Positions 9,891 to 17,161 of a DNA stretch of 64,000 nucleotides are shown piece by piece. Position 1 is the first letter of the stretch; each line of letters begins with the position of its first letter. The stretch lies in contig JABAQT010000013.1 of the NCBI GenBank assembly GCA_019187195.1, positions 48,522-112,521 of the forward strand, read 5' to 3'. The position numbers and the translations under genes are program-made. A model generated the notes under the pieces. It was not told where the DNA came from. It searched no databases and was given only the letters and a program-made list of their open reading frames with translations. Origin of the DNA: Bryobacteraceae bacterium (GTDB lineage Bacteria > Acidobacteriota > Terriglobia > Bryobacterales > Bryobacteraceae).

Positions 9891-10661
9891 ATGAAGCGCG
9901 CATTGGTGCTGTCGGGAGGCGGGTTATTCGGAGCCTGGCAGGTGGGCGCGTGGGATGTCCTGCGCCGGCACGTGGACTTCGATGTGATCATCGGTGTCTC
10001 CATTGGATCCCTCAACGGCTGGGCCATCGCCGGAGGAGCCACACCCGCGGAACTGGCCGCCAAATGGCTCAGAGCGGCGGAAACCGGCCGCTTGCGTTTC
10101 CGCTTTCCCCGCCATCCTCTCGATGGCGTCGTCGAGTTCACCCAGATCGAGGGCTTCATTCGCGACATTCACGCCTCCTATCAGCCGCGAATCGAGTACT
10201 ATGCCGTTCTTACTGATCTTTTGCGCTGGCGCGGATCGTTGGTGGAGGGCCGCCACGTGCAATGGCGCCATCTCGCGGCATCCTGCGCCTTGCTGGGTCT
10301 GCTGCCGCAGCAACGCATCGGCAAGGTCCTCTATTCCGATGGAGGCATCATCTCCGCCCTTCCGCTTTGGGCCGCCTCTCACTGCCGCGCCACTCATGTC
10401 ATCGGGTTGAATGTGGCCCCGCGAATGCCGTGGCCCGTGAGGGTTTTTCTCAAGTCCGCCCGCGCCCTGAGCCACAAGCCGCGCAAGATCCCGCGCGAGA
10501 ACACGTTTGTACTGTCTCCGTCCCGGCCGCTCGGCGGGTGGCGCGAGGCGTGTTCCTTCGATCGCGCGCATATCGCGGCATGGATCGGCCAGGGCAAGGA
10601 GGACGCCTCCGCCGCTCTCGAACGTGGAAACATTTCCTTCCTCGAATGTTTTGAGGCATAA
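9891..10661 (+). CDS. Patatin-like phospholipase / acyl hydrolase
   Basis: 256 residues. It shows the patatin plan: oxyanion loop SGGGLFGAW (residues 8-16), nucleophile elbow GVSIGS with S37, and the catalytic aspartate D150 in SDGG. The Ser-Asp dyad is therefore complete. There is no signal peptide, so it probably acts on lipid acyl esters from the cytoplasm or at the inner membrane. It lies 44 bases after ndk and 21 bases before a small conserved-looking gene, so it may belong to the sucCD transcription unit. The lipid substrate cannot be told from sequence. Confidence 0.88.
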   Translation: MKRALVLSGGGLFGAWQVGAWDVLRRHVDFDVIIGVSIGSLNGWAIAGGATPAELAAKWLRAAETGRLRFRFPRHPLDGVVEFTQIEGFIRDIHASYQPRIEYYAVLTDLLRWRGSLVEGRHVQWRHLAASCALLGLLPQQRIGKVLYSDGGIISALPLWAASHCRATHVIGLNVAPRMPWPVRVFLKSARALSHKPRKIPRENTFVLSPSRPLGGWREACSFDRAHIAAWIGQGKEDASAALERGNISFLECFEA

Positions 10662-10682
10662 TAACCTCTGCAAGGAGCAAAC

Positions 10683-11024
10683 ATGCCCGTATACCGAATC
10701 TTCCGGATGAAGGAAACCGAACGGCAGCGTTTCCGCAACGCGCCGCATACCTCCGGCGTAATGATGGCGAAGCCGAAGGATTACCTGGAAGAAGGAACCG
10801 TGGACGCTCCCACGCTTTACAGCGCCTGGACGCTGCTCAAGGATACGCGGGATCCGCTTGCGGTGGGCGATATCCTCGGCTGCCCCGACGGCGACCTGCG
10901 CATTCTCAAGTACATCGGCTTTGAAGAAGCCCGCTGGATCATCCCCGAGGTCAAGTCCGGCCTCGAGAACGTTCCGCCGGCCGCGGGGCCCGTGGTCATC
11001 GAAGCGCGGACAACCACGGCCTAG
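10683..11024 (+). CDS. Small hypothetical protein (113 aa)
   Basis: A 113-residue soluble protein that I do not recognise. A good ribosome-binding site (AAGGAG, 10674-10679 region) precedes the ATG. It has no signal peptide, no membrane segment and no cysteine pair. The start MPVYRIFRMKETERQRFRN is basic; the C-terminal half contains a regular alpha/beta pattern. It closes the sucC-ndk-patatin run, and its TAG stop lies inside the CTAG at 11021-11024 that also supplies the stop of the convergent sulfatase gene. Codon use matches its neighbours, so it is probably a real gene. Confidence 0.65.
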   Translation: MPVYRIFRMKETERQRFRNAPHTSGVMMAKPKDYLEEGTVDAPTLYSAWTLLKDTRDPLAVGDILGCPDGDLRILKYIGFEEARWIIPEVKSGLENVPPAAGPVVIEARTTTA

Positions 11025-12532
11025 CGGCCCGCGGCGCGGATTCTTTCCGTCATCGCGGCCATGCGCTCCACACGGCCGGGATCCCCGGCGGCGAGGTTCC
11101 TGGTTTCCCCCGGATCGGCCGCCAGATCGTACAACTGCCCACTGGAGTCGTTGCCCAGTTCCGTATTGGTGTTCTTTTGCACCTTCGGACCCTTGCCCGG
11201 CGGGATGTACTTCCAGTTTCCGTCCCGCAGGGAGAGCACGCCCGCCTGTTCGATCAAGACCTGCCGGCCCTTCTTCGATTCGCCAAGCAGGGCGGGGAGC
11301 ATGTTCTCGCTGTCCGGTCCCGCGCCCGCGGGCAGCGCCGCACCGGTTAGCCGCGCGAACGAACGGAGCAGATCCACCTGCGATACAAGCGCGCTCGAAA
11401 CGCCCGGCTTGACGCGCGCGGGCCAGTGCACGACAAAAGGCACACGGGTGCCGCCTTCAAAATTCGAGTACTTACCGCCGCGGAAAGGACCGTTGGGGCG
11501 GTGCGAGCCGAGTTTCTCCACGGCTCCATCCCTGTAGCCGTCGTCCACGACGGCGCCATTGTCGCTCGAGAAGATGAGCAGAGTGTTTTCGAGAAGCCGC
11601 TGCTTTTCGAGCGTCTCGACGATCTTGCCCACGCACCAATCGAGCTCCGCGATCACATTGCCGCGCGGCCCCATTTCAGTGGACTTCGCGAAACGCGGAT
11701 TCGGAACACGGGGGACGTGGATGTCGTGAGTGGCGAAGTAGAGGAAGAACGGGCGCGCGGCGTTGTGTTCGATGAAAGACGTAGCGCGTCTGGCGAGCGT
11801 ATCCGCCATGGTCTCGTCGTTCCACAGAGCCTTCCTGCCGCCGCTCATGTAACCGATACGGCTGATGCCGTTCACGATGGTCATGTCGTGGCCATGACTG
11901 GGGTGCAGTTTCAACAGCTCCGGGTGGGTCTTGCCGGTGGGCGCATCGTCGAGAGGACCCTTGTAGTCGACCTTGATCGGATCCCTCGGATCGAGATTCG
12001 CTACCCGGCGATTCTCGACATACACGCAGGGGACGCGATCTCCGGTGGCGGGCAGAATGAAGCACTCATCGAACCCGATGTCGAGAGGGCCGGGCCTGAT
12101 CTCGTTGTTCCAATCCACGTTGCCGCTGCCCAGGCCGAGATGCCACTTGCCGATGGCGCAGGTGCGGTAGCCGCGGCTTTTCAGCATGGAGGCCATGGTG
12201 ACGCGCCCCGGTTCAATCAACGCCGGAGCATCGCCGGGGAGCACACGGGCGCCCTGTTTGCGAAACGCGTATTCGCCGGTCAGAAGCGAATAGCGCGACG
12301 GCGTGCAGGTGGCGGCGCTGCTATGCGCATCCGTGAAGCGCAAACCGCCCTTGGCCAGGCGATCGATGTTCGGCGTTCTGACACGTTGCGCGCCGTAGCA
12401 ACCGGTGTCGCCCCAGCCGAGATCGTCGGCATAAATGAAAACGATGTTCGGCGACGCAGACGCGCCGGGTGAGGGCACGCCCGATGCCAGCACGGCGGAC
12501 GCCGAACAACGTAGGAAATCTCTGCGTCTCAT
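11021..12532 (-). CDS. Exported sulfatase (formylglycine-dependent, arylsulfatase type)
   Basis: 503 residues with an N-terminal export signal (RRRDFLRCSASAVLASG, a Tat-like RR start). The core opens with PNIVFIYADDLGWGD, which holds the metal-binding Asp-Asp, and continues with the sulfatase signature C76-T-P-S-R, where C76 would be oxidised to formylglycine. Further landmarks are GKWHLG, FLYFATHDIHVPR and FSSDNGAV. It would hydrolyse sulfate esters, probably on a sulfated glycan or small molecule. It sits 13 bases behind the class V aminotransferase gene on the same strand. A formylglycine-generating enzyme is needed for activity; none with the required cysteines is in this window. Confidence 0.93.
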   Translation of the reverse strand: MRRRDFLRCSASAVLASGVPSPGASASPNIVFIYADDLGWGDTGCYGAQRVRTPNIDRLAKGGLRFTDAHSSAATCTPSRYSLLTGEYAFRKQGARVLPGDAPALIEPGRVTMASMLKSRGYRTCAIGKWHLGLGSGNVDWNNEIRPGPLDIGFDECFILPATGDRVPCVYVENRRVANLDPRDPIKVDYKGPLDDAPTGKTHPELLKLHPSHGHDMTIVNGISRIGYMSGGRKALWNDETMADTLARRATSFIEHNAARPFFLYFATHDIHVPRVPNPRFAKSTEMGPRGNVIAELDWCVGKIVETLEKQRLLENTLLIFSSDNGAVVDDGYRDGAVEKLGSHRPNGPFRGGKYSNFEGGTRVPFVVHWPARVKPGVSSALVSQVDLLRSFARLTGAALPAGAGPDSENMLPALLGESKKGRQVLIEQAGVLSLRDGNWKYIPPGKGPKVQKNTNTELGNDSSGQLYDLAADPGETRNLAAGDPGRVERMAAMTERIRAAGR

Positions 12533-12545
12533 ATTCCCGGCCGCT

Positions 12546-13766
12546 TCAAGCCAAGGCGGACAAGAGCCGGTCGATATCCTCCATGTTGTTGTACAGGGCG
12601 GGCGAGATGCGGACGCGATTTTCTCCGGTGGTTGTCACCTGCACCCTCGCTTTGCGCAGTTTCGCCTCCACCGCTTTCAGATCCCTGGCTTGCACGACGA
12701 CGATCGAGCTTTGAGACTCGGGGGGCGTGATCAGCTTGTAGCCGAGGCCGGGGAGTTCCTTCTTCAGCCGCTCGCACATCGGTTTGGCGTGGGCGAAGAT
12801 GTTTTCCATTCCAGCGTCGAGGATGCGCTTCAGCGCTTCGTACTGTCCGGCGTAGGCGACGTAGCTGACATTGCCGGGCTCATAGCGGGCTCCGCCCTTG
12901 GGGACATCGTAGGGGAAATCATCCGTCCCGTTGCGCCGGGTCACCCAGGGGGCGTAGTTGAAGTGAATGTATCCGGGATAGCAGAGGTCCTTGACCACAG
13001 ATCCCTGCAGGTCTTCCCTGACGTAGAGGAACCCGGAGCCGCGCGCCCCTTGCAGCCACTTGTAATTGGAGCAGGCGGCGAAGTCGATGCCGAGCGCCTT
13101 GACGTCAACAGGGATGCTGCCCGCCGCCTGGATGATGTCGGCATACAGATACGCTCCGTGCGCATGAGCGAGATCGCTGAGCGCCTTGGCATTTTCCACC
13201 CAGCCGTTGACGTTCGAGACGAGGGTGATGGAGACGAGCTTCGTTTTCCGGTCCATGGCCCGTTCCATGTCCTTCAGGTCGATGCGCCAGTCGCGGTTCT
13301 TCACGATGCGCACGTCCATGCCCGCTCTACGGCGCCCGAGGTAGTCATGGATGGATCCCGCATAGTGGAGATCGTTCGTCACCAGGTTGCCGCCGGATTC
13401 CTGGATGCGGAGCCCGTTGACCACCGCCGACTCTCCGGCCTTGGTGCAGATGACGAAGCCGATTTCGGATGGCTTCGCATTGATGAGCCTGGCGAACAAG
13501 GGCTTGACCTGGCGCAGTGTTTCAGCGGCATACTGGCCGCGGCCCTCGCCGGGGCCGTACATGTGAAAGTCCATGTAGCGGCGCATGCCTTCGGCCACAT
13601 AGTTGGGCAGCGGCATGTTGGCGGCCGCGTCCAGATAGACCTCACGCGTCACGCGCGGAAACTCCTTGCGGAACGAGTTGAAGTCAGGCGTGGCGGTGGC
13701 GGCCGCGGCGAAAGAGGACACGCCCACGGCCGTGGAACCAAGAAGCTGGCGGCGATTGATGGTCAT
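12546..13766 (-). CDS. Tat-exported class V aminotransferase-fold PLP enzyme (copy 1)
   Basis: 406 residues. The N-terminus NRRQLLGSTAVGVSSFAAAA is a twin-arginine signal. The rest is an aminotransferase class V / cysteine desulfurase-like fold: YLDAAANMPLP near 44, TKAGESAVVNGL near 108, LYADIIQAAGSIPVDV near 207, and the Schiff-base lysine K236 in SNYKWLQGARG. There is no desulfurase-type catalytic cysteine loop evident, so it is better called an aminotransferase-fold enzyme of unknown reaction. It is closely similar to the gene at 19666 (shared RLINAKPSEI, VRIVKHRDW-like and DLKDMERA segments). It is head-to-head with the propeller/CehA-like gene at 13853 and probably cotranscribed with the sulfatase. 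Confidence 0.88.
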   Translation of the reverse strand: MTINRRQLLGSTAVGVSSFAAAATATPDFNSFRKEFPRVTREVYLDAAANMPLPNYVAEGMRRYMDFHMYGPGEGRGQYAAETLRQVKPLFARLINAKPSEIGFVICTKAGESAVVNGLRIQESGGNLVTNDLHYAGSIHDYLGRRRAGMDVRIVKNRDWRIDLKDMERAMDRKTKLVSITLVSNVNGWVENAKALSDLAHAHGAYLYADIIQAAGSIPVDVKALGIDFAACSNYKWLQGARGSGFLYVREDLQGSVVKDLCYPGYIHFNYAPWVTRRNGTDDFPYDVPKGGARYEPGNVSYVAYAGQYEALKRILDAGMENIFAHAKPMCERLKKELPGLGYKLITPPESQSSIVVVQARDLKAVEAKLRKARVQVTTTGENRVRISPALYNNMEDIDRLLSALA

Positions 13767-13852
13767 TGGAACCTTCCCTGGCCTTCCATTCTAAGCCTAC
13801 CCGGGGCAAGGGTGTGAAGCAGCGGGGTGCTTTGCGTGTAGAATCAACCGTG

Positions 13853-16297
13853 ATGACATCCCGTGCACTTGGAATTGCTCTGTGTTGCCTGGTTGCGCCG
13901 TTGGCGTGGCCGCAAGGCCAGAGAAGAGTCTTTTCGCGAATCATGACAGGGGAGCCGTATACGCTCGAATGTTATCTTCCGCAGATCACGAACGGCCCGA
14001 ATTTTCCCACCTGGTCGCCCGATGGGAAGAGCCTGGCGTTCTCGATGAAGGGCTCGATCTGGCGGTTGAAACTTGGGGAAACCACCGCGCACGAACTCAC
14101 GACGGACCAGGGGTACGCGGGGATGCCGGCATGGTCGCCGGATGGAAACTTCATCGTCTACACGTCGGATTGGAACGAGCAGATCCACCTGCGGCTGCTC
14201 GACCTGCGCACGGGCGAGAACCGGGCATTGACCTCCGGCAATTCGATCAATGTCGAGCCGGAGTGGTCGCCCGACGGGTCGCGGATCGCCTATGTTTCCA
14301 CGTGGCCGAACGGGAACTACAACATCTATGTCATGCCGTTGAACAGCGGGATTCCCGGAACGCCGGTACAGTTGACGAAGGATTTCGAACTCGTGCCGCC
14401 GACGGTGTATTACGGGAAATGGGCGCTGCATATCCATCCCACGTGGACGCGCGATGGCAAGGAACTGATTCTCATCTCGAACCGCGACAACAAACATGGA
14501 TCGGGCGGTTTCTACCGCATGAAGGCGGAGCCGGACGCCCCGTTGAAGCGGTTCTATTACGAAGAAACCACCTGGAAGGCGCGGCCGACGTTATCGCCCG
14601 ATGGCGCAAAGCTGGTCTACAGCAGCTATCTCGGCAGGCAGTGGCAGCAGCTATGGGCGATGCCTCCAAAGGGCGGCGACGCCTTCCCGCTGACCTATGG
14701 CGATTTCGATCGCACCACGCCGCGCTGGTCTCCCGATGGAACCCGCATTGCGTTCATCTCGAACGAGACCGGCGACACCTCGCTGTGGCTTTGGCACTGG
14801 TTCGGCGGCAAGATGGAGCAGGTCAAGATCAACCGGCTCGCCTACAAGCGTACGATGGGGAAACTTCATGTGCGGGTAGTGGACGCGGCGGCAAAGCGCG
14901 TTCTGCGGTCGCGCGTCTACCTGACCGCGGCGGACGGACGGGCCTACGCGCCCACGGAATCGTGGTTCCGCGCGGATTGGCTGATGTTCGACCACATGGA
15001 CCAGGCCGGTGAGTACCACTACTTTCACACGGACGGTGATTTCGACGTGGACCTGCCGCCCGGACGCACGGAACTGTCCGTCTCGAGAGGCTTCGAGTAT
15101 ATGCCGGAGCGGAGGGAAGTGACCGTGCGGGCCGGCCAGACGGCCGAACTGGTGATCGCGCTGAAGCGGATCAGCAACATGGCGGCGCGCGGCTGGTGGG
15201 ATGGCGACAATCACTTCCACATGAACTATGCCGGCGTGTATTTCAACACTCCGCGGCGGCTGATGGAGCAGGCCGAGGGCGAAGACATCCACGTGCTGAA
15301 TAACCTGATCTGCAACAAGGAGCAGCGCATCCCGGATATCGCCCATTTTACGGGCGCTCCCGACGTGGTCTCGACGGCCACGCGGATCCTGTTTCACAGC
15401 CAGGAATACCACCCGCCGTTCTGGGGGCATTCAGCGTTTCTCAACCTGAAGAAGCACATCGTGATTCCGGATTACGTCGGCTACCAGAACACCATAGTCG
15501 ATTCTATTTACCCGACCAACACAACCCCGTTTCGCGTGGCGAGAGAGCAGGGTGGACTCGCGGGGTATGCGCATGGAGCCGGCCCGCATTTCGCGGTGGA
15601 TCTCGCGCTGGACAACGTCGATTTCGTCGAAGCGAATGCGCTCAGCGGGATGGAGCCGCTCTACAAGGCCTGGAATTGCGGCTACCGCGTGGTGGCCAGC
15701 GCGGGCGAGGACGCGTTCCCGAACTTTTACCGCAGCTACATTCTCGGTTCGAACCGCGTGTATGTTCATTCCGGGCCCACGCTGAACTACGACCAGTGGA
15801 CAAAGGACTTTCGCGCCGGAAAATCATTTGTGACCTCGGGTCCGCTGTTGTTGTTGAAGGTGAACGGCAAGGAACCGGGCGAGGAGATCCGCCTTCCCGA
15901 AGGCAGGCACACGCTGAAGGTGGACGTCGAGGTGAAGTCGATCACGCCGGTCGAATCCATCGAGGTGATGCACGATGGAAAATCGCTAGGCAACGTGAAG
16001 AGCGTCACGGTGGATCACAGCGGATGGATATCCGTTCAGGTGAAGGCGAAGTATACTCGCGATCCCATCCGCCGGCCGTTTCCCTTCGCCGCCACGATGC
16101 CCGTTTGGATTTCGGTGGGCGGCAAACCGGTGCGGTCGAAGGCGGACGCGCAATACTTCGTCGATTGGATCGACCGCACGCTCGAGCGCGCCATGCACCT
16201 ATCCTTCAACAATGAGCAGGAGCGCATCGACACGCGGCGGCTGTACGGGGAAGCGCGGGCGCGGATGGTGCGCCGGGGGGAAGAGGCCGAGCGTTGA
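13853..16297 (+). CDS. Exported TolB-like propeller protein with C-terminal CehA/McbA-like metallohydrolase domain (copy 1)
   Basis: I place the start at the ATG at 13853, which gives a clean signal peptide (residues 1-20, ending LAWPQ) and 814 residues; the longer frame back to 13766 would run into the opposite gene's start. Residues about 30-310 carry repeated PD40/WD40-like units of the form WSPDGxxIAF/Y, as in TolB propellers. After an Ig-like stretch, the C-terminal domain has WWDGDNHFHMNYAG (His ligands), NLICNKEQRIPD, GYAHGAGPHF and SAGEDAFPNF, resembling the CehA/McbA branch of PHP-like metallohydrolases. Substrate unknown. It is a clear paralogue of the gene at 17162. Confidence 0.82.
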   Translation: MTSRALGIALCCLVAPLAWPQGQRRVFSRIMTGEPYTLECYLPQITNGPNFPTWSPDGKSLAFSMKGSIWRLKLGETTAHELTTDQGYAGMPAWSPDGNFIVYTSDWNEQIHLRLLDLRTGENRALTSGNSINVEPEWSPDGSRIAYVSTWPNGNYNIYVMPLNSGIPGTPVQLTKDFELVPPTVYYGKWALHIHPTWTRDGKELILISNRDNKHGSGGFYRMKAEPDAPLKRFYYEETTWKARPTLSPDGAKLVYSSYLGRQWQQLWAMPPKGGDAFPLTYGDFDRTTPRWSPDGTRIAFISNETGDTSLWLWHWFGGKMEQVKINRLAYKRTMGKLHVRVVDAAAKRVLRSRVYLTAADGRAYAPTESWFRADWLMFDHMDQAGEYHYFHTDGDFDVDLPPGRTELSVSRGFEYMPERREVTVRAGQTAELVIALKRISNMAARGWWDGDNHFHMNYAGVYFNTPRRLMEQAEGEDIHVLNNLICNKEQRIPDIAHFTGAPDVVSTATRILFHSQEYHPPFWGHSAFLNLKKHIVIPDYVGYQNTIVDSIYPTNTTPFRVAREQGGLAGYAHGAGPHFAVDLALDNVDFVEANALSGMEPLYKAWNCGYRVVASAGEDAFPNFYRSYILGSNRVYVHSGPTLNYDQWTKDFRAGKSFVTSGPLLLLKVNGKEPGEEIRLPEGRHTLKVDVEVKSITPVESIEVMHDGKSLGNVKSVTVDHSGWISVQVKAKYTRDPIRRPFPFAATMPVWISVGGKPVRSKADAQYFVDWIDRTLERAMHLSFNNEQERIDTRRLYGEARARMVRRGEEAER

Positions 16298-16298
16298 T

Positions 16299-17138
16299 TC
16301 AGGCGCGGAAGTGAGGGAACCAGATCTTGCGCGCGTTTTCGCCGAGGATCAGCCTCCTCTCGCTGCCGCTCAGCGGAAGCACTTCGGTAAATAGCCGCAG
16401 ATGCTGCTCGTAGGTGACTTTCGGCGTCCAGATTTCGTTCGGGTAGCTGCTCGCCCACAGGCAGCGCTCGGCCCCGTAAGCGCCGATCACCTGCATGGCG
16501 GCGTCGTGCAGATCCTCGCAGGGGAAGGGGCGTTGCGAGCCGGTTCCGATGAAATCCACCTTGGGGTAGAGGTTCCTGAAGCGGGCGAGGTCGAGCACCG
16601 CCTTCAGGTCCCGTTGCAGGTTGGGGCCGGGCTTCAGGTCCATGCAGTGGCAGAAGCCGAAGGTGAGTTGGGAAAACTCCGTGAGCATCCTGGCGGCGCT
16701 CTCCACCATGGCGTACTGCATCAGGAACAGGTCGATGGTAATGCCTTCCTCGACGGCAACCTTCCAGAGAGCGCGCACGCTCGCGTCATCGAAAGACTTT
16801 GCCTTGTTCGATGGAATGCTGCGCAGGGACTTGACGCCATACTGGCGCACCAGGCGGCGTAGAATGCCTGGGCTGCGCGGGTCGTCAGGGTCGAGCGTGC
16901 ACACGCCGCACATCCAATCGCGGTGGTCGCGGGTGGAATCCGCGAGGTACCGGTTGTCGTATCCGTAGAAGGATACGGTCTGGATGGCGCGTACGGCGGA
17001 GACGCCGGCCGCCTGGCTGATGTGATGCAGATGCTCGGCCGAACCGACGAACTTCGGCGGGCGGAACGGGTTCGGTTTTGGCGGGTATCGCTTCTCGTCG
17101 AATGAATAGATGTGGGCGTGGCAATCGATGACGAGCAT
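16299..17138 (-). CDS. Amidohydrolase-2 family metal-dependent hydrolase
   Basis: 279 residues from the ATG at 17138, chosen because the protein then begins MLVIDCHAHIYSF with the metal-binding HxH at its usual place; the longer frame to 17174 overlaps the divergent gene. Other family landmarks are CHCMDLKPG near 170 and LWASSYPNEIW near 235. There is no signal peptide, so it is cytoplasmic. The family decarboxylates or hydrolyses small ring compounds and lactones. The expected late WGSDxP aspartate appears as WASSYP, so the usual catalytic Asp is replaced by Ser, which leaves activity open. Its start codon is 23 bases from that of the gene at 17162. Confidence 0.78.
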   Translation of the reverse strand: MLVIDCHAHIYSFDEKRYPPKPNPFRPPKFVGSAEHLHHISQAAGVSAVRAIQTVSFYGYDNRYLADSTRDHRDWMCGVCTLDPDDPRSPGILRRLVRQYGVKSLRSIPSNKAKSFDDASVRALWKVAVEEGITIDLFLMQYAMVESAARMLTEFSQLTFGFCHCMDLKPGPNLQRDLKAVLDLARFRNLYPKVDFIGTGSQRPFPCEDLHDAAMQVIGAYGAERCLWASSYPNEIWTPKVTYEQHLRLFTEVLPLSGSERRLILGENARKIWFPHFRA

Positions 17139-17147
17139 GTAAGCCAC

Positions 17148-17153
17148 TATAAT
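17148..17153 (+). promoter_or_regulatory. Perfect TATAAT -10 box eight bases before a start codon
   Basis: TATAAT lies at 17148-17153 and the ATG of the propeller/CehA-like gene is at 17162. Transcription starting about 7 bases past the box would begin at or next to the ATG, so the mRNA would be leaderless or nearly so. The -35 position (about 17125-17130) is only a weak match. Seen in sequence; the start site is inferred. Confidence 0.45.
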
Positions 17154-17161
17154 GGCTTTCG

